64,000 bases of DNA from Spirometra erinaceieuropaei (Eukaryota > Platyhelminthes > Cestoda > Diphyllobothriidea > Diphyllobothriidae): assembly GCA_902702965.1 (NCBI GenBank), contig CACRXP010000037.1, positions 903,632 through 967,631 on the forward strand, read 5' to 3'. Position numbers and translations under genes: made by a program. Numbering within the stretch: the first letter of the stretch is position 1; each line of letters begins with the position of its first letter. This document shows positions 36,201 to 41,690 of the stretch, piece by piece. Below the pieces are notes generated by a model. It saw nothing but the letters and a program-made list of their open reading frames with translations. It ran no database searches and was not told where the DNA came from.

Positions 36201-36230
36201 TGTTGAAAACAGTTTCCCGATGTACTGCAT
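7..36230 (-). CDS. LPIN: Lipin / phosphatidate phosphatase, multi-exon gene, 3' end outside window
   Basis: Gene-level entry. Lipins are Mg-dependent phosphatidate phosphatases that convert phosphatidic acid to diacylglycerol at the ER membrane. Exons recognised on the minus strand, 5' to 3': 36051-36230, 29453-29536, probably 9546-9614, 5293-5552, 3425-3605, 2186-2334 and 7-246; 11808-11882 is a weak candidate. The first two encode the N-LIP domain and the last three the C-LIP catalytic region with the DIDGT motif. Reading phases agree across every junction from 9546-9614 through 5293-5552, 3425-3605, 2186-2334 to 7-246 (0, 2/1, 0, 2/1), and between the first two exons (0). Missing are exons between 29453 and 9614, which should carry the poorly conserved middle, and the final exons left of position 1. 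Introns reach several kb and are full of decayed repeats. Identity is secure from motif order; the complete model is not. Confidence 0.88.
247..2185. other. Lipin intron containing decayed repeat
   Basis: No exon recognised between the donor of exon 2186-2334 and the acceptor of exon 7-246. Around 1190-1430 the sequence resembles parts of the repeat at 6476-7194. Short open frames here have no recognisable product and look random. Confidence 0.7.
1190..1430 (+). repeat. Decayed partial copy of the 720-bp dispersed repeat
   Basis: Shares two blocks, in order, with the plus-strand copy at 6476-7194. One is the GAGGGTCAGACTGCACTGGC-type block near 1245. The other is the CCACCTCCGG...GGGCCCAGGTGGGG block near 1360-1405. 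The material between them is shortened or diverged. Confidence 0.55.
2186..2334 (-). CDS. LPIN: Lipin exon: catalytic DIDGT motif
   Basis: This 149-bp exon begins [14 protein letters not shown], continues [10 protein letters not shown] and [14 protein letters not shown], and ends with DIDGTIT. In the lipin/Smp2 family this order (S-LNL--G-N---F-VT--YQGT, IYLW, DIDGT) is diagnostic. The two aspartates of DIDGT are the HAD-type catalytic residues that attack the phosphate of phosphatidic acid. The acceptor is tttcactttag (ending at 2335) and the donor GTAAGC (2180-2185). It is in phase 0 with exon 3425-3605, and its last two bases pair with the first base of exon 7-246 to give an arginine where many lipins have lysine. 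No stop or frameshift is seen. Confidence 0.95.
2807..2829 (+). repeat. (GTT)n microsatellite
   Basis: About seven to eight tandem GTT/TTG units directly left of the repeat copy at 2850-3095. Confidence 0.9.
2850..3095 (+). repeat. Partial copy of the 720-bp dispersed repeat
   Basis: Starts with GTGGTGGTACGCCTAGGTGC, which also occurs at 6958-6977. It then follows the 6958-7194 copy in order: a CCCAGGTGGG-like block, a GCGCAAGTC block, a CTCACCTTG block and GGTGGACRTCGTC. The upstream two thirds of the repeat are absent or unrecognisable. Confidence 0.7.
3425..3605 (-). CDS. LPIN: Lipin exon: start of C-LIP domain
   Basis: A 181-bp exon. It encodes a proline/serine-rich stretch ([14 protein letters not shown]), then an acidic-to-basic segment ([13 protein letters not shown]), and ends [11 protein letters not shown]. 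That ending matches the LTSEQL-type start of the lipin C-LIP domain and runs directly into KSLNL of the next exon. The acceptor is the pyrimidine tract ttcttcgtccccctag (ending at 3606) and the donor GTGAGA (3419-3424). The first base completes a glycine codon begun in exon 5293-5552, and the exon ends in phase 0. The lysine cluster could be a membrane-binding or nuclear-localisation patch, as in other lipins; that is inference. Confidence 0.9.
3606..5292. other. Lipin intron; unexplained long open frame
   Basis: No exon recognised. A 167-codon open frame on the plus strand (4198-4701) has no motif I know, no repeat match that I found in the window, and lies opposite to the gene. I treat it as chance or a decayed repeat. 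Confidence 0.55.
5293..5552 (-). CDS. LPIN: Lipin exon: serine/proline-rich linker
   Basis: A 260-bp open exon between a CAG acceptor (aaaatctcag, ending at 5553) and a strong GTGAGT donor (5287-5292). The product starts [14 protein letters not shown] and is rich in Ser, Pro, Asp and Arg (for example [15 protein letters not shown]). This is typical of the poorly conserved region before the C-LIP domain, which is heavily phosphorylated in other lipins. It has no hallmark of its own. The assignment rests on strand, position, good splice sites and exact phase: 86 codons plus two bases, completed by the first base of exon 3425-3605. Confidence 0.8.
6476..7194 (+). repeat. 720-bp dispersed repeat, plus-strand copy
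   Basis: Matches the reverse complement of 30198-30930 over essentially its whole length: shared CAGTCTGTCCGGTTGTGCGT, the GT/AC run, GTTACCCGGCC, GCCATGGYTCTCGCAGTCTGG and CGAACTGTC at the end. Partial copies occur at 1190-1430 and 2850-3095. Open frames across it carry no recognisable domain, so it is probably non-coding or fully decayed. Confidence 0.85.
6622..6646 (+). repeat. (GT)n microsatellite
   Basis: About eleven GT units inside the 720-bp repeat. The opposite-strand copy has the matching AC run near 30770. Confidence 0.9.
8110..8780 (+). repeat. Dispersed repeat with telomere-like insert
   Basis: The flanks match 21600-22060: GTCATCACCA near 8152, CTATGCAAACCACTCG near 8203, and CGCCGTATTT...AAGTCACGTG near 8701-8722. 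Between them lies a block of degenerate GGGTTAGG-type sequence (8285-8400) that is absent from the 21.6-kb copy. Confidence 0.6.
8285..8400 (+). repeat. Degenerate TTAGGG-like array
   Basis: Several scattered variants of GGGTT(A/T)GG(G/T)TTAGG, followed by CTGGAATTTAGCGCAAGACC. A similar follow-on motif accompanies the arrays near 20.9 and 24.3 kb and the array-less site at 31.2 kb. TTAGGG is the usual animal telomere unit; here it is interstitial and heavily mutated. Confidence 0.6.
9546..9614 (-). CDS. LPIN: Probable lipin exon with WFSW motif
   Basis: A 69-bp, 23-codon stretch beginning WFSWK and ending NTAISQ. Lipins have a conserved WWFSWR motif just before the variable segment that precedes C-LIP, and this exon sits in the right place and strand. 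The donor GTGAGT (9540-9545) is strong. The acceptor (gggacaaaaag, ending at 9615) is weaker, and the open frame runs further upstream, so the 5' boundary is uncertain. It ends in phase 0, which fits the phase-0 start of exon 5293-5552. The usual upstream partner (PLP...MP...R) was not found. Confidence 0.55.
9907..10197 (+). pseudogene. Possible decayed transposase fragment
   Basis: A 96-codon open frame whose second half reads like a DDE-transposase C-terminus: [18 protein letters not shown]. This is reminiscent of the DPIE/NPIE--W--LK segment of IS630/Tc1-type and related enzymes. No other catalytic block is visible nearby, and a chance open frame is possible. It lies antisense to the lipin gene. 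Confidence 0.25.
10365..10630 (+). repeat. Degenerate TTAGGG-like array (largest)
   Basis: About 260 bp of mutated GGGTTAGG-type units on the plus strand (for example GGTTAGGGTTAGGGTTATGG near 10492). It is too degenerate to be a working telomere and lies inside the lipin gene span. Confidence 0.75.
11808..11882 (-). CDS. LPIN: Weak candidate lipin exon
   Basis: A 25-codon, phase-0 block between aaacatacag and an AAA|GTGAGT donor. It ends [18 protein letters not shown]. Lipins have a Y-W-x5-P-hydrophobic-F-K segment shortly before WFSW, and the spacing from W to the final K matches. However, the diagnostic DPNLVV that should precede it is not visible, and the PLP...MP segment that should follow is missing. 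Treat as a hypothesis. Confidence 0.28.
12540..13905 (+). pseudogene. Decayed CR1-like LINE, reverse transcriptase part
   Basis: Runs in pieces through an RT-like region ([18 protein letters not shown] near 12640; a FADD box decayed to MFAEDKN near 13068). It continues into the same C-terminal region as LINE A ([19 protein letters not shown] near 13330; TKMVDGL near 13523; LRGHQHRV near 13706). Multiple stops and frameshifts show it is old. The 3' end matches LINE A's 3' untranslated start (KRKL-like segment near 13840, then a CTTACAGCCAATC-like block). Confidence 0.85.
13906..15789. other. No recognisable content
   Basis: AT-rich sequence with short, motif-free open frames on both strands. 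A GTAAGT-type donor sits at 14940 on the plus strand, but I could not attach it to a convincing exon. Confidence 0.5.
15790..16358. mobile_element. Foldback / MITE-like element (family of 24401-25398)
   Basis: Long imperfect inverted repeat. The left arm (about 15798-16010) is the reverse complement of the right arm (about 16087-16305). Shared blocks include AACATTAATTTTCRTGC, GATCCCAGGATATTTT, GCCGGCTTTTGATCGAGC and CTGTAAAAAATG(A/G)CT(G/A)CTTAAG. The right end (GAAATAGCACATCTACTAG, to about 16358) matches the right terminus of the element at 24401-25398. The left terminus has decayed. No coding capacity. Confidence 0.75.
16359..17850. other. No recognisable content
   Basis: AT-rich sequence. 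A 74-codon minus-strand frame (17591-17815) shows no known motif. Confidence 0.5.
17851..18076. mobile_element. Small inverted-repeat element with CRE palindromes
   Basis: A perfect 44-bp inverted repeat (17855-17898 against 18029-18072), extending to 48 bp with one mismatch, around a 130-bp spacer. Each arm contains TGACGTCA (17873-17880 and 18047-18054), the full cAMP-response-element palindrome. No open frame. Structure suggests a young MITE or foldback element; no target duplication was identified. Confidence 0.75.
18399..18475 (+). repeat. (ACC)n trinucleotide microsatellite
   Basis: About 25 uninterrupted ACC/CCA units. Read on the minus strand it gives artificial poly-Trp or poly-Val open frames, which are not genes. 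Confidence 0.98.
19136..19378 (+). repeat. tRNA-derived SINE-like repeat, copy 1
   Basis: A tRNA-like head (about 19210-19280) has an A box (TAACTCAGTGG) and a B box (TGTTCGAGCCC). It is followed by a non-tRNA body with TGGCTGACGACGGCTAATAA near 19309. The unit, including about 70 bp before the head, is closely repeated in reverse at 22986-23230. The head-body fusion seen at several sites marks it as a SINE rather than a tRNA gene. Confidence 0.8.
19379..20829. other. No recognisable content
   Basis: Short motif-free open frames only. Confidence 0.5.
20830..20945 (-). repeat. Degenerate TTAGGG-like array, reverse orientation
   Basis: CCCTAA/CCAACC-type variants read on the plus strand, then CTGGAATTTACGGCAGAGTC and a TGTGATACGGGGATCCAT block. 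The same follow-on motifs occur near 31190-31230 and, in part, near 24320. Confidence 0.65.
21600..22060 (+). repeat. Dispersed repeat, second copy of the 8110-8780 family
   Basis: Shares GTCATCACCA (near 21646), CTATGCAAACCACTCG (near 21703) and CGCCGTATTTTTAAAGTCACGTG (near 21947) with the 8-kb copy, in the same order, but lacks the telomere-like insert. Confidence 0.6.
22986..23230 (-). repeat. tRNA-derived SINE-like repeat, copy 2
   Basis: Reverse-complement copy of 19136-19378 with a better preserved A box (TGGCCCAGTGG) and the same B box (TGTTCGAGCCC). The body again carries GGCTGACGACAGCTAATAAG and ends CTTTGTCGGCAATACCATT. Confidence 0.82.
23231..24234. other. No recognisable content
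   Basis: Short open frames on both strands around 23438-23693 overlap each other and show no motif. Confidence 0.5.
24235..24350 (+). repeat. Short degenerate TTAGGG-like array with its flank
   Basis: GGAGGGTTAAGGTTAGGTTG-type sequence, then CCTGGAATTCAGCGTAAGAC and CACCTGTA. This is the same array-plus-flank order as at 8285-8440. Confidence 0.6.
24401..25398. mobile_element. Foldback / MITE-like element with ~390-bp terminal inverted repeats
   Basis: The left arm (24401 to about 24790) is the near-perfect reverse complement of the right arm (about 25012 to 25398), with about 220 bp between. The termini read TACAGTAGATG...CATCTACTGTA. If the outer TA is the target duplication, the element begins CAGTAGATG, the CAGT start and TA target typical of Tc1/mariner transposons. 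Both arms give mirror-image open frames with no transposase motif, so it is non-autonomous. Similarity between the arms suggests it is younger than the related 15790-16358 element. Confidence 0.85.
25560..25640 (+). repeat. Possible fragment of the 720-bp repeat
   Basis: TCAGGCTGCGACGGCTGTTC...GTCTCCTGTGACA resembles the AGACTGCAACGGCTCCTC...GACCTCTGACACA block of the repeat near 6572. Weak, short match. Confidence 0.35.
25641..29452. other. Lipin intron sequence, no exon recognised
   Basis: A 136-codon minus-strand frame (28096-28506) is the longest. It has no motif known to me and no convincing splice signals. A GACCCCAAT (Asp-Pro-Asn on the minus strand near 27303) was checked as the lipin DPNLVV motif and does not continue correctly. 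Confidence 0.45.
29453..29536 (-). CDS. LPIN: Lipin exon 2: second half of N-LIP
   Basis: An 84-bp, 28-codon exon encoding VEISINGS...[15 protein letters not shown]. It aligns with the lipin N-LIP segment V-I-INGE---L-MKLG--GEAFFV. The acceptor is ttccccttattcag (ending at 29537) and the donor GTATGT (29447-29452). Phase 0 at both ends joins it exactly to exon 1. The invariant G-AFF core is kept. Together with exon 1 it makes a complete N-LIP domain of about 88 residues, needed with C-LIP for phosphatase activity. Confidence 0.93.
29795..29885 (+). repeat. SINE-like repeat body fragment
   Basis: GGCTGACGACGGCCTATAAG, CCAGAAATG and CTTTGTCAGTACCGCCATT match the body of the 19136-19378 repeat. 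The tRNA-like head is missing or decayed. Confidence 0.7.
30198..30930 (-). repeat. 720-bp dispersed repeat, minus-strand copy
   Basis: Reverse-complement counterpart of 6476-7194, with clear identity along nearly the whole length including the AC run near 30770. The two copies form a 23.7-kb-spaced inverted pair inside the lipin gene. Confidence 0.85.
31165..31250 (+). repeat. Array-flank motif without telomere-like array
   Basis: CTGGAATTTAGGGTCACTCC, ACCTGTAATACGGGCGATCC: the motif that accompanies the degenerate TTAGGG arrays near 8.4, 20.9 and 24.3 kb. Here no array is left beside it. Confidence 0.5.
31251..35159. other. Lipin intron 1 sequence, nothing recognised
   Basis: Overlapping motif-free open frames on both strands at 31470-31893 may be an old repeat. 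Otherwise AT-rich, non-coding in appearance. Confidence 0.5.
35160..35310 (-). repeat. Diverged SINE-like repeat
   Basis: Read on the minus strand: a tRNA-like head with a B box (GGTTCGAATCTC) near 35230, followed by a body with ACTGGCTGACTGCGGTAATT and AAGCCAGTCATGGCC. This is a diverged version of the GGCTGACGACGGCTAATAAG body. Confidence 0.65.
36051..36230 (-). CDS. LPIN: Lipin exon 1: start codon and first half of N-LIP
   Basis: Sixty codons beginning [19 protein letters not shown] and running through [13 protein letters not shown] to [15 protein letters not shown]. This is the canonical lipin N-terminus (M--YVG-L, LSGAIDV-VV-QPDG, CSPFHVRFGK-GVLR). The donor is GAG|GTACAT (36045-36050), phase 0. 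The frame stays open upstream to about 36317, but lipins start a few residues before the YIG motif, so the ATG at 36228-36230 is preferred. The N-LIP amphipathic start normally helps membrane binding. Confidence 0.93.
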
Positions 36231-37887
36231 GCTGCTACGCTCTGTTCTAAGACGGGACCTCAGCTCCAGTAAATGTTTTACAGGACGAGTCGGCTGGTTG
36301 GTTCTAACACTAGCCAATCGGCGTTAGGTGCAAGGCGACAGGCTGGTATGATTACTCGTACTCGCTCCGACGCTAGCGCGCGCAACGAAACGCGCCCGCG
36401 TCCGTGACGCAAGTTTGAAGGTTAAGACGGTCGGGCTTCTGAGGGCAAAACCTGCTTCACCACAATTGAAGCTGGGCTTAGTTCTAATGCATTTATCAGC
36501 AAACTCCCTCGGCTTAACCTCTAAATATGCTACCAAGATGAACTAGTTATGTAAATATGGTCGCATCGACGTTAAAATCAGGACTTAATGTGGAGTCGAC
36601 ACATGAGTTGTTACAAACGTTGTCGAAGAAAGTCCTATCCCTTCGAGTTAGTTTAATATAAAACGGCTGCTTGCATGGGAACATGAAAACAGTTATAAAG
36701 GTGCCTCCAGGGATCCTAGGCATACACTAAACAGGAAGACACAAGAACACGCAGCGATGCATTCGCCTTAGAAATGTAGAAACTCCTGGACTCCCAAATA
36801 ACTAGGACAGATCGCAATTTCACTCATTATTTAGGAAGAGGCCGTTATTGTCTCTAAATGCTTTCAGGAAGTCCTATTTTACCGTTTGTTTGTGTGGAAA
36901 TTACTTTATTGAACTATCGAAGGTAAGGACAAAATATGTATTGATTTGGCCTCGATTGAATTTGGTTTAATGGACCGGGAGGTCTTGCCGGAAGAACGAC
37001 ATTCTACAATGCGCAAACTGACATAAGAATGCCGTCCTGTCCTCCAGCCCTGAAATTTCACATAATTAAGCTTCTCTATTTGAAAGCTTAGTCAAATATT
37101 ATACTCAAGTGTAATAAAGTCATAGGAACCCTTTGCCGAAGCACTTTGGCATCCGAATTATATATTTCCGAAAATGAGTGATAGTTTCCATGATATGGTG
37201 ACTAGATTCCACATGCTCTTTATCGCGATACTTTAAGAAATGCCATGGGTTAAGCTCGTTTTTATGGAACTGTTTGTTAAACATAAAATTTAGCTTGTGC
37301 CTCTAATAATCCGCCTAGACAGGTAAAGGGCATTTAGGATGAAAATGACAGCTTACCGGGCAGTCTTTTTGAATAAGATATATGGTATACTTCAGAAGAC
37401 ATACAGTATACACATACGGAATTTTAATGTCCGGCGCTTTGTGCAGGAAGGGATAGACAGAAGATTCCATTCTCTACAGGTAGTTCGAGGCTTGCAAGAG
37501 CCGGTTTCCATCATTATACTCCTCCCTGTCTCGCGTAGTCGCAAGGCATTGCATTATCCAGCACTAATAAGTTGCTTTGCCGTGCGAACATTGCCTCGCT
37601 ACAAGGAGCGAAATTGCTCATCAGTTTGGAACTCGGATAAATTTTAATTGTGCAAATGCTGAGGTGTATAACCGATTGTAAAAACTCCCATGCATTTTAA
37701 ATGCGATTTCAATCTGTTACTTCATTTATTGCCTAGTCACGATTATTTATTTTAAGTCAAATTGTGAACCATGCATGCGCACATTACTTCACCGATTTTG
37801 CAAGAAAATTTGAAAGACTTACGCTATCAACTCTGTGGCAATGGAGCGCCATGTTCATTGATATTTTGGCAGATTTTGAATAATTCA

Positions 37888-37997
37888 TATTGACCCAACT
37901 GTGAAAAACTCGGCGCCTCGGTGGGATTCGAACCCACGCAGTAAGGGGAAGGTTTTTTAGCTCAGCCAGCGCTCTAACCACCTGAGCTACGCGAATA
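37888..37997 (-). repeat. tRNA-derived SINE-like repeat, second family, copy 1
   Basis: On the minus strand: an A box (TAGCTCAGGTGG), a B box (GGTTCGAATCCCACC) and a trailing CGAGGCGCCGAG...CACAGTTGGGTCAATA. The acceptor stem does not close (5' ATTCGCG against CGAGGCG), so it is not a functional tRNA. The same trailing sequence follows the copy at 39069-39177. Confidence 0.72.
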
Positions 37998-39068
37998 AAG
38001 CCATTGTTCCAGCGATCGCTTCTTCTTCTGGTCAACTAGTTCCTGGAACTCGCATTTTCGCTTGTATCGGTGATTTTTATTTTGCAAAGATAATTTCCTT
38101 GCCATACGCTTCCACCTAACGGCGGCTAGCATGACTAAAGATCAACTTCCTTCTAGCTAACCAGCATGAAACGCTTCGGGGTAGTTGCCTAAAGCCAATG
38201 AATAAACCATCACGATCCTTGCCTATGACGTAAGATAAATTAAGCAGTCCGAATATGAAAAAAGAGCATAATATGTAAAATGGTTTCAGCCACAGATGCG
38301 GTGTTGTAGGCTCCAAAAATAAGTGAATCAGTACGGAATAATTCGGCCAGAAATCTCAATCGGGAACGACGGCTCATATACTGCGTGGTTGAGACTGGAC
38401 TTCTACACCGCTAGTTAGTGCATTCGTAGGTATAATATTGAAGTGACTATATTGGCTGCTCCACACATTAGGGGAGTATAATGTTTTTAAGCAACGTGCA
38501 TACCGTAGTTTCTAGAAAAGTTGCAGGTCTGCCATTCAATCTGCTAGCAGATGGCTTGTGCCCAGAGGTTTAGTTTAATTTACGTTAGTGTGTTATCAGT
38601 AGAATTGAGAGTCAAACTAAGGAAGAACGCGCATGCATCTTGAGTAGCCGGAAACACCTGGGTACTTTACAGCAAAATGAGCAATGGTTATCTCTTGGTT
38701 GGGATCGGATTGCATTCATGCCTTCCAAACTTTATGCAAAACAGAGAAGGCAACACCAGGTATGCTCAAAGCCACAATTATGTTTTATTTTGGGATTCAT
38801 CTCATGCACTATCATACTGACAAAAATTGATTAGAATTTTACTGTCAAGTTTTGAACAATCTGCCTTTTTCGCAGTAGATGCAGAGGAGAAGTCATTTTG
38901 GGAAATTGATCTGGGTCAGGAACTTGTCAAATTTTCTTTGCGAACAAGCTTTTCTCACGGTAACACGTGAAAACTAAAGTTAATATAACTGCCAAATGTT
39001 CTACCCTTTCTTTAACTTCATACACATTCGCCAGTTAATTCTTATGAGGTTGACATTGCATAAATGCT

Positions 39069-39177
39069 TATTGACCCAACTGTGGAAAAATCGCCGCCTC
39101 GGTGGCATTCGAACCCACGACAGCAGGGGAAGGCTTTAGTACAGCCAACGCTCTAACCACTTGAGCTACGAGGCCCC
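39069..39177 (-). repeat. tRNA-derived SINE-like repeat, second family, copy 2
   Basis: Better preserved tRNA shape: GGCCTCG...CGAGGCG acceptor arms (six pairs), D arm GCTC/GAGC, A box TAGCTCAAGTGG and B box GGTTCGAATGCC. The anticodon stem is mismatched. It is followed by the same CACAGTTGGGTCAATA tail as copy 1. A decayed tRNA gene is the alternative, but the shared non-tRNA tail favours a SINE. Confidence 0.72.
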
Positions 39178-40854
39178 AGCGGACGACGCAAGTTTAAGCA
39201 TATTTGGGTCAAGTTACCCGCCCAACCTATTGCAACGTCTGGAATCCACCAAATCTAATACAGCAAGTTGATTGCCCAAGCAGGATTTCCTGAGTAATTC
39301 ACCTAGAATTAACCAGATAACTGTCAGGCTCACGTAATTCATACGTACGCACCAATTCCTACACAGAACTCGCACATTCCGGTTGTGAAACCTCCACAAG
39401 TAAACCTTAAACTGTGACTGATGTCTTACTATCACGACTGCATCTCACATGTCCCAGCGGTGTGCAATTTACTTTAGGACGCTCCAGAACAGCCACCAGC
39501 AGCAGTTGAAGAAGCACCGACTCTTGACAAAAAATGATAGGACCACCTCGCGAATTAAAGCCAAAATGAGCATCTACTGGGTTAATTTGCATTACCTGAA
39601 AGTGCGGCCTAACACTAAATGCAAGTAAGTAGACATTTCACGATCTAAAGTTTTGAGTTAACACCACAGTATGACGGAGGAGCTACACGACTTCATCGCC
39701 ACATAATCTAGGTAGTCAAAAATGTCTTTCTTGCTGGAATTCTTCAAAGGCGATATTTCGACATCTGCACTGGAACCATACAGTGTTTTCAAGACGTGGC
39801 GCTTCCGGAGACTTCAAATTACAGAGCATTCTTCCGTCACTTATATGCTCATGAGTGTTCGAAACTTTCCACAGCTTACAAGACAAGGTTACTGCCAAAC
39901 AAGCTCAACTTTCGCTTGAGGGGAGCAATATTAAGTAGAAGGCAAACCCGCAGAACTTACTCAGAGAATCAAGTGAACATGGATGACCGCATATTAGACT
40001 ACGGTCAGCGTGCAGGATATCAGGCTTTACTGGCATAGTCATCATTTTAGCTGCCAAAATAACGATTTGCATCGGTGGCGCGTGTCAAAACGACCGGCAA
40101 CAGATATACAGGTAGGTGTATTCGGGATACACGCGACGGTCAGCGTCCTTTGGTCGTCCCATAAGACAGTTCAAAAGGACCCTCGTTCCACTCTATCACG
40201 GTCAGATCAGCAGATGTACCATGATCGGTTTGACGAGAGGTCTAGTTGTCAGGCCGAACGATTACTAACAAAGTATGTCAGAAACAAACTGCAGCATTTC
40301 GAAATTAACAGTATCAGATTGATTTGCAGTTTGTATACAACACTGAGAACAAGATTCTTCGAAATTTAGAGGAACAACAAGTGAGAACACGAATACTCCT
40401 GCTGAACCCTATATCCGGCGCATCTCACACCGATGACTGAAAGTGAAGCCTTGGCCAAGACCTATGGACCGTTGATATGCCGACCTCTGGAACTATTGTG
40501 GATCGTGAAAGATTATAATCTAGTGCCGTACACCCGAAAAAGAGAGTCTTGTTATAAGACGTTTACCTAAACTGATAGGCGGTTATTCCCTTTAAAACTC
40601 TGGTTGGACCTTCTTCTCTGTTTCTGTCCTTTCGTATGGCTTGTCTAGTCTACGAGTATTTCCTTGTAGCCATCTTGGGAGCTTAAGCGTTACCGTTTTT
40701 CTTGCTTGCGAAGTGTTCCAACAAACAAATCTCCCACCCGAACGGAAGGCTGATCAGATGAATAGTGAGTTATTAATTTGATCCTGTCTTACTATATCGC
40801 GTGTACTTGCACGTGCTTGTCAATGGCAACCTAGTCTTAACCAGTCGACTGGAA

Positions 40855-41690
40855 GGCCTGTGCAGACGTACCCTCCACCAAGACGCTCTAACGTCTACCC
40901 CAGTGACTCACGGAGGGCTGCTTTGGCTAAGCAGGAAATGTGCCCTCATCTGGCTGCTAACTTGCTCCAACCTACTTTTCATCAACATTTTACGGAATAC
41001 AGTGCCTTTATTACTAATTTCCAGCTTCTCCGCTTTCTATACGAGACCGGACATGGTTGTGGTGGCTAGGGCCTATGGCTTAGGTGGCTATAACATTTAT
41101 TGTTCTGTTTATTCCACCTCTTATTTAGGGGACACTTTTCCCCACCGTATCAAGTGCCGGCCCACAGAACTGAAAGCTATTAGTGATCGTCTCGTAGTCG
41201 ACTGTGATCAACGACTCATCGCCCAGAGGTCACCCACCTTCACTACGATCACCGGACGTGCCGACCTTCCAGCTAGGCCGGTTTGCCTAGCTAACTGTAA
41301 TACAGACGCAGAGACCACCGATATCTCGCGTACCTCAGTGCCCGCAGACTGTGGAACAAAGCTCTTGAACTTACTTTGGCAAGTCTAAGATAAACTGATC
41401 GTGGCGAATGACGAGGTCGGTCCCGCTAGTGCCTCACGAGGTGGGCTTGCCGCGACAGCGAAACCCATGGGTAGGTCAAAACCATCCCCATATCAGGTCC
41501 CAAGTAGGAGTTAAACGTCAGTAAAGGGGACATTGCATTCTGTGGAGAATTGATGAGAAATAAGTTGTCGGAGCAGTTTGAGGGATGGACATGAGACGCA
41601 CTTTCAGCAACCGCTGTGTCAGGCATCTGGGCATCCTGCGTAAAAGCGTGTCTGAGTCGGCCACAGAGTTGGATGGCCGGGCACCTTTCA
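40855..41690. repeat. Diverged inverted repeat
   Basis: The left arm (about 40855-41080) resembles the reverse complement of the right arm (about 41455-41690). Examples are TTGCTCC(A/G)AC..ACTT..TCATCAA, a TGC(C/A)(T/A)TT-rich middle and GACC(G/T)GA(C/T)ATGG. The arms are clearly related but much mutated. It could be a decayed foldback element or two opposed repeat insertions. Confidence 0.5.

Noticed and set aside
37915..37997. Functional tRNA gene
   Set aside because: A and B boxes are present but the acceptor stem does not pair, and the sequence shares a non-tRNA tail with 39069-39177. SINE-like.
39093..39176. Functional tRNA gene (second copy)
   Set aside because: The acceptor nearly closes, but the anticodon stem is mismatched and the SINE tail is present.
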